Of a stretch of DNA of 64,000 bases, positions 8,357 to 21,318 are shown one piece after another. The stretch is taken from positions 1 to 64,000 of the forward strand of contig PGYL01000002.1 of the NCBI GenBank assembly GCA_002839645.1, given 5' to 3'. Below the pieces are notes generated by a model. The model was given only the letters and a program-made list of their open reading frames with translations. It did not search any database and had not been told where the DNA came from. Source of the DNA: Methanomicrobiales archaeon HGW-Methanomicrobiales-2 (GTDB lineage: Archaea; Halobacteriota; Methanomicrobia; Methanomicrobiales; Methanoculleaceae). Each line of letters starts with the position of its first letter. Position 1 is the stretch's first letter. The translations under genes were made by a program, and so were the position numbers.

Positions 8357-11300
8357 GGTTGACACGCAAGTCAACGCAGACGACCATATTCGGGGATTTC
8401 ATCCCCACGTTCCCGAAAGTCCGGACATCGAGGGGCTATCTCCTCGACTGGAACCGTGATCGGATCGTCAGGCAGATCGTGGAGGAGAGCCGGCTCGTGG
8501 AGGTCTTCTACGGCTACGAGGGAGCCGATGAGGAGACGGCACAGGACATCGCCCGCCGCGTCGAGAGGAAGATCCAGATGCTGGGGCTCCAGTCGCTCTC
8601 CGGCCCCCTGATCCGCGAGATCGTCAACATGACGCTCCTTGAGCGGGGGCTTACGTCCTACCGCAACGTCTGCACCCGGGTGGGAACCCCGGTCTTCGAC
8701 GCGCACCTCATCGATGTGGGCAGGGGCTTTGAAGCCCACGACAACGCCAACCTCCAGGAGAACGCCGAAACCTCGCACAAGAAGAAGGCAGACAAGATCA
8801 GCAAGGAGCAGTACCTCCTGCAGCTCCCCCCGGACCTTGCGGATCACCATCTCCGCGGCGATCTCCACATCCACGACCTGGAATACTTTGGTACTCGCCC
8901 GTTCTGTATCGATGGGAGCACAGCGATACCTGTCCGGATGGAGAACCGCATCCGGAGTATCCGCCCCGACGAACTCCCGATCGAGGGTGACGAGTGGCGC
9001 CCCGAGGACCTCTCCGCGCTCACGCCAAAGGGCTGGAGACAGGTTTCAAAGGTGACCCGCCGGAAGGTGAACCCGGGTGAGATGCTCCGGATCCGGACTT
9101 CGGGCGGGCGTTCGCTGACGGTCACGGGCGAGCACCGAATCCCGGTCCGCACCGGGGATGAGATGACGATTCGCCGTGCCGATGAGGTTCGTGCCGGCGA
9201 CGCTCTCTACAGGGTCTCCGGGACGGATACCATCCGCGGAGAGGCAATAGGGGCAATCGATCTCGTCCGGGAACTGCCGGCATCGGTGCCGGCACATCTC
9301 CTTGAGAATGTCTACGTCCGCGGTGCCCGGGATATCTTTATCGATGCGGTGCGGACCGGACGGGCCACCTCATACACCGAGATCTCGCGGGCGCTCGGCG
9401 TCGAGCACCAGAAGCAGTGGTATACGCGCGGGACCATGCCGGTAACTCTCTTTGGAGCCTTTTGCAGCCGCTATGGCGTCGAGGACTATGCCGGGGTCAC
9501 CATCGGGGTCACCGGGAGCGAACACGAACTGCCCGCTCTTCTCACGCTGACACCCGAACTCATCCGCCTTCTGGGGCTCTTCGTTGCGGAAGGCAACTAC
9601 AACGTTTCTTTAGAGGCCGGGCAGTACAACCTGGCGATCACCGAGAACTGCCAGGCACCCGCCATCCTGGCCTCAGCATGCACCACCCTGAACACGTATG
9701 CAACGATCGCCGGCGGCACTCCCGACACCACGACCATCTACGGGATCGAGGTGGAACACAACCGGGCCCTGCAGGTCTACTTCGGTGGGAAACCGGCCTA
9801 CCTGCTCTTCCGCTACGTCTTCGGCATCCCGGAGAGAGCGGCAGGCAAACGCCTCCCCTGGATCGTATACCACCTCGACGACGTGCTCCTCCACGAGTTC
9901 CTCTCCGCTCTCTTCACCGGAGACGGCTCGGCATATTATCGCCCGGAGAAATCGGACTGCATCGTCAATTATACTACTATATCACCGACCCTCCGACAGG
10001 AACTCTCTCTCCTGCTCACCACACTCGGGATGAACCCCCAGATCGTCGAACTCTACGAGGAGGAAGACCGCCCGACTCTTTACCGGCTCCAGCTCAACGG
10101 GCGGAAGAATATCGAGACGTTTGCCCGATACGCCACCTTCCTCGATGAGCGGCAGGACCACATCGACGGTTTCCTCTCTGCGGTGAAGGAGAGGCAGGGA
10201 AGAGAGCGGGAGGAGACCGTCGTCGAGATATCTCCGGCGGAGCCCACCGGCGCATACGTCTACGACCTCTTCCTCGACGGCGACGGGACCGAGGAGAGCC
10301 ATACGTTCTTCGCTTCCGACGGCCTGCTCATCCACAACTGCCAGGATTGGGACCTGCGCTACTTCTTCTACTACGGCCTGATGCCTGATGGCAACGGGAC
10401 GAAGGCGTCGGTCGCCGGCCCTGCCAAGAGAGCAGAAGTGGCGGTCCTCCACGCGGTCAAGGCGCTCGGCTCCGCCCAGACGAACTTCGCCGGCGGCCAG
10501 GGCTACTACAACTTCCTCACGTTCATGGCGCCCTTCTTCGAGGGAATGGACTACGAGGAGATCCGGCAGCTGATGCAGATGTTCGTCTATGAGATGACCC
10601 AGATGATGGTCGCCCGGGGCGGCCAGGTGGTCTTCTCATCGGTCCAGCTCTCCCCGGGGGTCCCCAACCTCTGGAAGGACAAACCCTGCGTCTACCGCGG
10701 CAAGGTCTGGGACGGGAAGCAGGCACCACTCCGGACCTACAGCGAGTTCGAGCGGGAGGTCAGGCTCCTCTTCAAGGCGCTGATGGAGGTGATGCTCGAG
10801 GGGGACTACTGGGGCAAGCCCTTCTCCTTCCCGAAACCCGAGATCAGCATCGAGCCCGACTTCCTCACCGAGAACGAGGAGTTCAATCGCGAGCACCCGG
10901 ATCTTCCCACCTATCAGGACCTCTACCTGATGACCTTCGAACTCGCGTCCAAGTACGGCACACCCTACTACGACAACCAGATCCCCGGCTACCGGGGCGC
11001 CGGGGAGGGGATTTCATGCTATCAATGTTGCGCGTACCAATTTTCCTCCCTCGCCGACGAGGACGACGAGTTCGAGGACAAACTCTACTTCCGGGAGGGG
11101 AAACACTTCTCGATGGGCTCCTGGCAGGTGATGTCCATCAACTGCCCGCGGGCGGCGTACAAGGCTGAAGGCGACCAGGAACGCCTCTTTGCCGAGCTCA
11201 AGTCGCTCATGGACATCGCCGTCGACCTCTACCGGATCAAGCGGCGGTGGATGTCCCTGATCCGTACGAACGGGCGGATGCCGTTTGCAATGCAGCGCCC

Positions 11301-11982
11301 GAAGGACCCGAACACCGGTGAACGCGGTGCGGTTGCCGTGGACCTCGAAGGGCTCGTCTACACCATCGGCGTGGTCGGCGTCAACGAGATGGTGCAGCAC
11401 TTCACCGGCCACCAGCTCCACGAATCAAAGGATGCGTTCCGTCTCGCCGTCCGGGCCATGACCGAACTCGAGATGTATTCCCGCGAACTCTCGAAGAAGC
11501 ACAACATGACGATTGCCCTTGCCCGCACGCCGGCGGAGACGACCGGCCAGCGGTTCGCGGTCGCCGATCTCCTCGACGAGCGGTTCCGGGACCACGCACT
11601 CAAGGTCATCAAGGGCGACGCCGACAAAGCGCTCGATATGCTCGGCACGACGCTCGATCTCCCCATCTATTACACCAACGGGACCCATGTCACCCCGGCA
11701 GCCCCAGTCTCGCTCACGAAACGGATCGAGATCGAGCATATCTTCTTCCCCATCGTGGACGGCGGCAACATCTTCCACGTATGGCTCGGGGAGGCACGCC
11801 CCGATCCCAGGGGGCTGATGGAAATGGCGATGAACCTCTGCCGGACGACCCAGATCGGCTACTTCGCCTTCACCCGCGACCTGACGGTCTCCTTGAAGGA
11901 GTACCGGGAGTTAAAGCCGGTGCATCCAGATCAGGGGAAGGCAGGCGGGGTCTCCCCGGCGGCAGACCGGGCGGATGCCTGA
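8353..11982 (+). CDS. nrdD: Anaerobic (class III) ribonucleotide reductase, intein-containing, tail-less
   Basis: Reduces ribonucleoside triphosphates to deoxy forms under anaerobic conditions. The precursor is 1209 residues: residues 1-184 (N-extein with an ATP-cone-like start), 185-662 intein, 663-1209 C-extein, giving about 731 residues after splicing. Family motifs include DLHIHDLEYFGTRPF, the active-site region GISCYQCCAYQF, and HIFFPIVDGGNIFH near the end. The usual C-terminal CxxC/CxxC zinc site and the RxxGY glycyl-radical loop after FAFTRDLTV are absent: the chain instead ends in a Pro/Gly/Ala-rich 30-residue tail with no Cys. No frame downstream restores them. The start at 8353 is set by overlap with the redoxin. 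The identity is firm, but activity depends on the missing radical site. Confidence 0.92.
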   Translation: MRLTRKSTQTTIFGDFIPTFPKVRTSRGYLLDWNRDRIVRQIVEESRLVEVFYGYEGADEETAQDIARRVERKIQMLGLQSLSGPLIREIVNMTLLERGLTSYRNVCTRVGTPVFDAHLIDVGRGFEAHDNANLQENAETSHKKKADKISKEQYLLQLPPDLADHHLRGDLHIHDLEYFGTRPFCIDGSTAIPVRMENRIRSIRPDELPIEGDEWRPEDLSALTPKGWRQVSKVTRRKVNPGEMLRIRTSGGRSLTVTGEHRIPVRTGDEMTIRRADEVRAGDALYRVSGTDTIRGEAIGAIDLVRELPASVPAHLLENVYVRGARDIFIDAVRTGRATSYTEISRALGVEHQKQWYTRGTMPVTLFGAFCSRYGVEDYAGVTIGVTGSEHELPALLTLTPELIRLLGLFVAEGNYNVSLEAGQYNLAITENCQAPAILASACTTLNTYATIAGGTPDTTTIYGIEVEHNRALQVYFGGKPAYLLFRYVFGIPERAAGKRLPWIVYHLDDVLLHEFLSALFTGDGSAYYRPEKSDCIVNYTTISPTLRQELSLLLTTLGMNPQIVELYEEEDRPTLYRLQLNGRKNIETFARYATFLDERQDHIDGFLSAVKERQGREREETVVEISPAEPTGAYVYDLFLDGDGTEESHTFFASDGLLIHNCQDWDLRYFFYYGLMPDGNGTKASVAGPAKRAEVAVLHAVKALGSAQTNFAGGQGYYNFLTFMAPFFEGMDYEEIRQLMQMFVYEMTQMMVARGGQVVFSSVQLSPGVPNLWKDKPCVYRGKVWDGKQAPLRTYSEFEREVRLLFKALMEVMLEGDYWGKPFSFPKPEISIEPDFLTENEEFNREHPDLPTYQDLYLMTFELASKYGTPYYDNQIPGYRGAGEGISCYQCCAYQFSSLADEDDEFEDKLYFREGKHFSMGSWQVMSINCPRAAYKAEGDQERLFAELKSLMDIAVDLYRIKRRWMSLIRTNGRMPFAMQRPKDPNTGERGAVAVDLEGLVYTIGVVGVNEMVQHFTGHQLHESKDAFRLAVRAMTELEMYSRELSKKHNMTIALARTPAETTGQRFAVADLLDERFRDHALKVIKGDADKALDMLGTTLDLPIYYTNGTHVTPAAPVSLTKRIEIEHIFFPIVDGGNIFHVWLGEARPDPRGLMEMAMNLCRTTQIGYFAFTRDLTVSLKEYRELKPVHPDQGKAGGVSPAADRADA
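8905..10338 (+). mobile_element. Intein with LAGLIDADG homing endonuclease inside NrdD
   Basis: In-frame protein intron of 478 residues, inserted between PF and CQDW of NrdD. The first residue is Cys (CIDGSTAIPV, block A). Block B is seen as SLTVTGEHRIPV with the TxxH pattern. The C-terminus is LLIHN, followed by the +1 Cys of the extein: all residues needed for self-splicing. Two dodecapeptide endonuclease motifs are present, LLGLFVAEG at about intein residue 222 and FLSALFTGDG at about 332, both with the acidic catalytic residue, so the homing enzyme looks intact. Base composition is similar to the host gene, suggesting long residence or a donor of similar GC. Confidence 0.95.
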
Positions 11983-11996
11983 CCGCGACCATACTC

Positions 11997-12001
11997 TTTT
12001 T
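11997..12001 (+). terminator. Short T run after nrdD
   Basis: CTCTTTTT just after the nrdD stop and before the DUF1786 gene; a weak archaeal termination signal, so partial read-through into the next gene is possible. Confidence 0.35.
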
Positions 12002-12067
12002 ACGCCTCGCGAGGAGACTTAGATAGAACCGCCTGCCATGGGGCTACGGCGGTGCTTGAGGCAACGT

Positions 12068-13105
12068 ATGATCGATCTGACGACCCCCCTCCTCGCCATC
12101 GATGTCGGCAGAGGCACCCAGGATATCCTGGTCTATGAGCCTGGCCGGTCGATCGAGAACAGCATCAAACTGGTCCTCCCCTCCCCGACGGTGGTGGTGG
12201 CGGCAAAGATCCGGCAGGCAACCCGGGCCGGGTGTCCGGTCTTTCTGGACGGGTTTTTGATGGGCGGCGGCGCGAACAGCGGCGCGATACAGGAGCACCT
12301 CTCACGCGGCCTTCCCGTCTACGCCACGCCGGAGGCCGCCGGGACAATCCACGACAACCCGGAAAGGGTGCGGGCGCTTGGAGTTGAGATCCGGGCCGTC
12401 CCCCCGGTGGACGCGGTGACCATCCATACCACCGACTACATGGAACCGGAACTCCGGAGGGCGCTCTCCCTCTTCGGCGTCGGTTACCCGGAGAACGTCG
12501 CTATCGCGGTCCAGGACCACGGCTACTCCCCGCACCGCAGCAACCGCATCCACCGGTTCGAACTGATGCGGGAACGGCTGGATGCCGGCGACTGGGACCT
12601 CCTCTCACTCGCTACCGACCCACCGCTCGCCGATATGACCCGGATGCAGGCAGTCCGACACCAGGCGCCGGGCGCGCTCGTCACCGACACCGGGCCGGTC
12701 GCCCTTATCGGAGCGCTCTGCGACCCTGTGGTTCGGCGCATGGCTGCGACGGGAGTAACCCTCGTCAACGCCGGGAACGGGCACACCCTCTGCTTCACTC
12801 TGAAAGGGCGGGAGATTTACGGGCTCTTCGAGCACCACACCGGCGCGCTCGATCCCGCAAACCTGCAACGCTACATCCGGCTGCTCGCTGACGGGACGCT
12901 GACCTCTGAAGAGATCTTCGACGACGGCGGCCACGGGGCCGCGGTCAGAAAACCCCTCGCTGCCGGTGCCGTGGTTGTCACCGGCCCAAACCGGCTACGG
13001 CTGCTGCCGGAGGCCTACCAGGCGGCACCCTTCGGCGATATGATGCTCTCGGGGTGCTTCGGGCTCGCGTATCTCTGGAAACGGATCAGGGAAGCGACGC
13101 TCTGA
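12068..13105 (+). CDS. DUF1786 family protein, unknown function
   Basis: 345-residue protein whose N-terminus, LLAIDVGRGTQDILVYE, resembles the phosphate-binding strand of the actin/hexokinase ATPase fold. Other Gly-rich loops, FLMGGGANSG and VNAGNGHTLCF, fit the DUF1786 family, which is sometimes labelled a pyruvate-formate-lyase-activating protein without experimental support. ATG 12068 was chosen because TGAGG lies 7 bases upstream; an in-frame ATG 30 bases earlier has no ribosome site. It lies on the same strand 85 bases after nrdD, another glycyl-radical-family gene. A functional link is only a guess. Confidence 0.75.
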   Translation: MIDLTTPLLAIDVGRGTQDILVYEPGRSIENSIKLVLPSPTVVVAAKIRQATRAGCPVFLDGFLMGGGANSGAIQEHLSRGLPVYATPEAAGTIHDNPERVRALGVEIRAVPPVDAVTIHTTDYMEPELRRALSLFGVGYPENVAIAVQDHGYSPHRSNRIHRFELMRERLDAGDWDLLSLATDPPLADMTRMQAVRHQAPGALVTDTGPVALIGALCDPVVRRMAATGVTLVNAGNGHTLCFTLKGREIYGLFEHHTGALDPANLQRYIRLLADGTLTSEEIFDDGGHGAAVRKPLAAGAVVVTGPNRLRLLPEAYQAAPFGDMMLSGCFGLAYLWKRIREATL

Positions 13106-13116
13106 AAGAGGGGAGC

Positions 13117-14742
13117 TCAAGCACCAAACAGCCCGCTTACGAACTCCATGATCTGGTCGAAGAGCGATGACGAGGACGCGGCCGCCTCGCCCGCCCCGAC
13201 CTTCTCTTCTGCGGCGTAGAGGGCCCCTACCTCCTCCCCCCCAAGATCCCTTAAGACCTCAAGGTGCCCGACCGCCCCGGTGACGATTGTGTCGTGACCG
13301 ATGCCCCGGGTCCACGCCCCGGCCATCGTCTCCGACGGGCCGAGCGTCGAGTCCGGGATACCTGCAAACGCGTAGAGTTCGGGAAGGGAAGACGCCTCTG
13401 CTATGCCCGCGCTCCCATCGGGCCGGATGGCGAGGACCGGGTCGGAGACACCCGTCGAGGGGATCTCCTGGGTGCCGGCAAGAGCGTATGCCCGAAAGGC
13501 AAAGAGATCCGGGTTCGACGTCAGGTTGGTGACCAGCCGCTCCTCGGGGAGCGTGAGGTTCGCAAGCGTCAGCCTCCCGGTGCGGGTGGTGACCAGGAAC
13601 TCCCAGACGCCGCGTTCTCCGTCCCGGAGGCCCCCGGGCTCGCGGGTCCGCGCGATCTCGTAGACCCCGGTCTCGCCCGGTGGCGGCACCAGGACGACAT
13701 AGGCCGGGTCCTCCCCCGTGACCGTCAGGTTCCTCGCCTCGATCGTCACGGTGACGGTGAATGTCTCCCCCTCAAACGCTGCCCGCGGGTGCCGGCCGCC
13801 GAGGCGCATGGCCGGGTCAAGCAGCCAGTCGAGGTTCGCGATCTCCACCCCGCTCCGCGTGAGGGCGACGTCTTCGGGAGTCCGGGCGAGGAGCACCCCG
13901 ACACCCTTGACGATCAGGCCGTCGCGTGGCTCGATGATACTGACCGTTGTCGCAGTCTCATTCACCCCGGATGTGGACGGCGATGCGGGGCTGACGATCT
14001 GGTGGCCACTCTGGACCAGCGGTCGATCGTGAGAATAGTGCGCTTTCGCCATCGTCGCGCTCGGTCGCGGCGGGGCATACCGCTCCAGGGTCGGTATCAC
14101 CCCCGGGGTCTCCTCTTCCTCCTCGTCGTCGGAGTCGTCGACGGCAACGGTGGTCTCCGTCTCGGTGGGTTCAGTCGTGTTTGTTGCATTCCAGGACGGC
14201 GCTGCCCCCAGCGCCCCCTCCGTCTCCGCATCGGCGGTTTCGTTGCTGTTTACAACCGTCGCCCCGGTAAACCCCGACAGGGCTGTCGCGGTCGGGGATG
14301 ACCCGGGCGTCGCTGTCTGAACCGGCTCCGATGTCTCCCCCGCCGGTGCGGTCTCTGTCGGTGTGGCCTCTCCGACTGTCAGGGAGACGGGCTCCCTCTC
14401 CGCTACGGCCTTTTCGCCCGTTTCTTCAGGTGCCGGGGTCTCTGCAGACGTGACCGTTACCGGGTCCGAAACTACGACGAGGGTAACCGGCAGCTTCGCG
14501 ATGGCGGGTTTTCCATCGCCTGCCACTCCACCCCCTGAATCCCCGGTGCCGTTTTCACCCGGGTCCGGGAGCGCGGACGCGAGAGGGACGACCATGCCGA
14601 TACAGAGCACCAGAACCACAGATGCGAGGAGCAGACGCTCAAGCTGCACCACCTCCAGGCGTCCGGGAGCCCCATGCCCCCTGTTCGCCGGTTCTACTGC
14701 AGGTAGGGCAGGCTTCACTATCCGGGCGGATCCTCTGTTCAT
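13117..14742 (-). CDS. Membrane-anchored, Thr/Glu/Pro-rich surface protein
   Basis: 541 residues. After a basic 35-residue N-terminus comes one hydrophobic segment at about residues 37-58, a signal anchor or uncleaved signal. A long low-complexity region rich in Thr, Glu, Pro, Gly and Asn (about 60-270) follows, with many potential N-glycosylation sites. A more ordered C-terminal half contains beta-rich stretches such as FEGETFTVTVTIEARNL, as in S-layer-like or archaeal adhesion proteins. The start at 14742 is preferred over an upstream in-frame start because the TATA-like box at 14766-14779 would place the transcript start just before it. The exact role is unknown; cell-surface location is inferred. 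Confidence 0.7.
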   Translation of the reverse strand: MNRGSARIVKPALPAVEPANRGHGAPGRLEVVQLERLLLASVVLVLCIGMVVPLASALPDPGENGTGDSGGGVAGDGKPAIAKLPVTLVVVSDPVTVTSAETPAPEETGEKAVAEREPVSLTVGEATPTETAPAGETSEPVQTATPGSSPTATALSGFTGATVVNSNETADAETEGALGAAPSWNATNTTEPTETETTVAVDDSDDEEEEETPGVIPTLERYAPPRPSATMAKAHYSHDRPLVQSGHQIVSPASPSTSGVNETATTVSIIEPRDGLIVKGVGVLLARTPEDVALTRSGVEIANLDWLLDPAMRLGGRHPRAAFEGETFTVTVTIEARNLTVTGEDPAYVVLVPPPGETGVYEIARTREPGGLRDGERGVWEFLVTTRTGRLTLANLTLPEERLVTNLTSNPDLFAFRAYALAGTQEIPSTGVSDPVLAIRPDGSAGIAEASSLPELYAFAGIPDSTLGPSETMAGAWTRGIGHDTIVTGAVGHLEVLRDLGGEEVGALYAAEEKVGAGEAAASSSSLFDQIMEFVSGLFGA

Positions 14743-14765
14743 GAGACTCTCATGAAGCGCACACC

Positions 14766-14779
14766 CATATAAATAATTT
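14766..14779 (-). promoter_or_regulatory. TATA-like box of the surface-protein gene
   Basis: AAATTATTTATATG on the minus strand, about 25-37 bases before ATG 14742; it decides between two candidate start codons. Confidence 0.6.
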
Positions 14780-14894
14780 CTGGATAGGAACCCGCTCGAA
14801 CCCTCCCTCACGGATCAGGCCCGAAAAAGCTTTCCCTGAGATCGGGATATCGCGCGCAACGCCTCAACCAGGAGAGTTCCAGGAAAACTACGAC

Positions 14895-14900
14895 AAAAAA
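14895..14900 (-). terminator. T6 terminator of the RNA polymerase operon
   Basis: Six T on the minus strand, 12 bases after the nusA stop codon, marking the likely end of the polymerase operon. Confidence 0.5.
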
Positions 14901-14912
14901 GAAGGGGAACGT

Positions 14913-15362
14913 TCAGGCAAGTTCGTTCTGCATCAGCTGGACATCGGCGATGTCATGCTGCCGCTGTGCAAGAACCTTTGCCTTGAAGATGTTCTTCCCC
15001 GCTTTGCCGATGGCAAGGCCCCGGTCCTCGTCCCGGACCTCAATGAGAGCGACCTGCTGATCCTCCTCATTGGTGTCGAGATCGATATCGGTGACCTGGG
15101 CGGGAAGGAAGCAGTTCCGGAGGAACTGAATCGGGTCTGTAGAGTACTCCACGACCTCGATCCTTTTGCCCATCACGTCTGAAGCCTTCTTGATACTCGA
15201 CCCGCTCTTGCCGATGGCAAGTCCCATGTCGCCGGGATTTATCACGAAGATGATCCGCTCGTTGCGGTTATCAACGATGCAATCGCGGCTGCCTGCGCCA
15301 GTAAGACTCTCAAACTGGGAGATGAGGCGCATGCACTCCTCAGTCAGCGTGACCTGTGGCAT
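14913..15362 (-). CDS. nusA: NusA-like transcription factor (archaeal, two KH domains)
   Basis: RNA-binding factor made only of the KH pair of bacterial NusA, 149 residues. The two KH GxxG-type loops are visible: GLAIGKSGSSIKKA at about 48-61 and GLAIGKAGKNIFKA at about 115-128. The archaeal form lacks the N-terminal polymerase-binding and S1 domains, so its length is normal. It lies 3 bases after rpl30e at the end of the RNA polymerase operon, the classical archaeal order. In many archaea rps12, rps7 and elongation-factor genes follow; here they do not. Confidence 0.94.
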   Translation of the reverse strand: MPQVTLTEECMRLISQFESLTGAGSRDCIVDNRNERIIFVINPGDMGLAIGKSGSSIKKASDVMGKRIEVVEYSTDPIQFLRNCFLPAQVTDIDLDTNEEDQQVALIEVRDEDRGLAIGKAGKNIFKAKVLAQRQHDIADVQLMQNELA

Positions 15363-15365
15363 TGT

Positions 15366-15653
15366 CTACACTCTCGCAGCACTCAAGATATCGGATTCAC
15401 CCGGCTCGACCACGGCGAGCGCGCTGACGACATACGGCATACCGCATGCTTTCCCGAGCTGGACACTCGAGCCTTCGAAGACGTAGACAGGGGTATCGAT
15501 CTCTTTCACGAGATTTTTGACAGATTCAGGGCTGTTCTTGGCTACTACGACAAGTTTTGCCTTGCCTTCCTCGATGCATTCCCGGGTCTTGTTCTGACCC
15601 AGGAACACTGTACCAGTCTTCACGGCTTTACGTAGTGAAGCATTAAAGTCCAT
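15366..15653 (-). CDS. rpl30e: Ribosomal protein L30e
   Basis: 95-residue large-subunit protein of the L7Ae/L30e/S12e RNA-binding fold. NKTRECIEEGKAKLVVVAKN and the later GKACGMPYVVSALAV are family hallmarks (kink-turn-contacting loop). It sits between rpoA2 and nusA as in most euryarchaeotes, and is separated from rpoA2 by 11 bases, so it is cotranscribed. Confidence 0.96.
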   Translation of the reverse strand: MDFNASLRKAVKTGTVFLGQNKTRECIEEGKAKLVVVAKNSPESVKNLVKEIDTPVYVFEGSSVQLGKACGMPYVVSALAVVEPGESDILSAARV

Positions 15654-15664
15654 AGATGATTCTC

Positions 15665-19482
<3,818 letters not shown>

Positions 19483-19503
19483 AATTTGATTGTGCCCCCT
19501 CTC

Positions 19504-21318
19504 TTATACCATATCGTCGAGTCTCAGGCGGGGAGCAATGCCCATACTCTTCATCTCATCGAGGAGGAGCTTGAACGCATAGCTCATCTCGACGGGGTAG
19601 ATGTCGGTCTCGCCACCGCAGGCAAGGCACCGCGTGACTTTCCTCTTCCGGTCAAGCATCGCCACCATGCCGCACTTCGCACAGACCCACTGGGTCACCT
19701 TATCCGACTCGTCAAGCAGCCGCTCTTTCAAGGCCATGGCCGCACCGTGACCGATCATCACATCCCGCTCCATCTCACCGAACCGGAGACCACCCTCACG
19801 GGCACGTCCTTCGGTCGGCTGGCGGGTGAGTACCTGCACCGGACCGCGCGACCGCGCATGCATCTTGCTCGATACCATGTGGTAGAGCTTCTGGTAGTAG
19901 ATGACGCCGATGTAGATGTCGGCTGCAAACTGCCGGCCGGTGATACCGTCGTACATCACTTCGCGGCCGTTGTGCGCGAACCCGAGTTCCCTGAGCGAAC
20001 CCCGGAGGTCTGCCTCGCGCGCGCCGCGGAAGGCTGTCGCATTGACCCGGTGACCCTCGAGGGAGCCGACCTTGCCCCCCAGCATCTCGAGCATGTGCCC
20101 GATGGTCATACGGCTCGGGATTGCATGGGGGTTGATGACCAGGTCGGGCGTCATGCCCGACTCGGTAAACGGCATATCCGCCGAGGGCTGGATGAGCCCG
20201 ATGACACCCTTCTGCCCGTGCCGGGAAGCGAACTTGTCGCCCACCTCCGGAACACGGAGGTCCCGGGTCCGGACTTTCACGAGACGCGAGGAGTTCTCGC
20301 CCTCGGTGATGATGACGGTATCCACGATGCCGTGCTCGTTGCTCCGCATCGTGACCGAGGTGTCGCGCCGCTTTTCGACGGCGATCAACTCGCTCGTAGG
20401 CTCCTCGAGGAACCTCGGCGGGGAGGTCTTCCCTATCAGCACATCCTTCTCGCGGACAACCGTCTCGGGGTTGATGACGCCGTCGATGTCAAGGTTCGCA
20501 TAGTACTCGGAGCCGTGCGCGCCGGAGACCTCTTCGTCCGGAACCTGGATCCGGTCGACCTGACCGCCCGGGTAGCGCCGCTCCTCGCCGTCGTAAGTGC
20601 GGAAGAAGTGCGAGCGTCCGAGGCCCCGGTCGATGGAGGCCTTGTTGATGATCAGCGCATCTTCAATGTTAAATCCCTCATAGGAGATGATCGCGACGAC
20701 GAAGTTCTGGCCTGCAGGCCGGTCGTCGGAACCGATCACATCGGAGGTCTGGGTGAAGGTGAGCGGCTTCTGGACGTAGTGGAGCATGTGCCCCCGCGTG
20801 TCGGGGCGGAGTTTCATGTTTGCAGAACCGAACCCGAGCGCCTGCTTGACCATCCCGGCACCCATGGTGACACGGGGGCTGGCGTTGTGCTCGGGGAACG
20901 GAACGTGCGCCGCACCGATACCCAGGATGAGCGAGGGGTCGATCTCGAGGTGCGTGTGCTCGGGGGTGAGATCCGCTTCGTTGATAGCGATGAAGAGATC
21001 TTCCTCCTCTTCGGCATCGACAAACTCGATCGCACCCTTCCGCGCCACGTCTGCGAAGGTCATCTCGCCGTTTCGGAGGTGTTCGATATCGTCATTGGTC
21101 ACCTGCGGTTTGCCTTCCCGGACCACGACCAGGGGCCGGCGTGCTCTGCCGCGATCGGTGTGGACGATGACATCGTTGTTGAACTCCTTGTAGGAGACGT
21201 TGACCTCGGCGGGGATCTCGCCGCGCCGGCGCATATCGCGCATCCGCGCCACCAGGTCCCGGGGGTCATCCACGAGCCCGATAAGAGCTCCGTCAACGAA
21301 GACACGTGACTGTCTCAT
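19504..21318 (-). CDS. rpoB1: DNA-directed RNA polymerase subunit B'
   Basis: C-terminal half of the beta-like subunit, 604 residues, with catalytic-cleft regions such as [24 protein letters not shown] (nucleotide-contacting lysines) and a C-terminal zinc site CAKCG and CLACGG. The splitting of B into B' and B'' is typical of methanogens, halophiles and Archaeoglobus. The ATG overlaps the rpoB2 stop (ATGA), indicating coupled, equimolar translation. Confidence 0.97.
   Translation of the reverse strand: MRQSRVFVDGALIGLVDDPRDLVARMRDMRRRGEIPAEVNVSYKEFNNDVIVHTDRGRARRPLVVVREGKPQVTNDDIEHLRNGEMTFADVARKGAIEFVDAEEEEDLFIAINEADLTPEHTHLEIDPSLILGIGAAHVPFPEHNASPRVTMGAGMVKQALGFGSANMKLRPDTRGHMLHYVQKPLTFTQTSDVIGSDDRPAGQNFVVAIISYEGFNIEDALIINKASIDRGLGRSHFFRTYDGEERRYPGGQVDRIQVPDEEVSGAHGSEYYANLDIDGVINPETVVREKDVLIGKTSPPRFLEEPTSELIAVEKRRDTSVTMRSNEHGIVDTVIITEGENSSRLVKVRTRDLRVPEVGDKFASRHGQKGVIGLIQPSADMPFTESGMTPDLVINPHAIPSRMTIGHMLEMLGGKVGSLEGHRVNATAFRGAREADLRGSLRELGFAHNGREVMYDGITGRQFAADIYIGVIYYQKLYHMVSSKMHARSRGPVQVLTRQPTEGRAREGGLRFGEMERDVMIGHGAAMALKERLLDESDKVTQWVCAKCGMVAMLDRKRKVTRCLACGGETDIYPVEMSYAFKLLLDEMKSMGIAPRLRLDDMV

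Noticed and set aside
13264-14301. 345-codon plus-strand frame opposite the surface-protein gene
   Set aside because: Arg-rich, no motifs; the minus-strand frame has a promoter, membrane segment and sensible composition.
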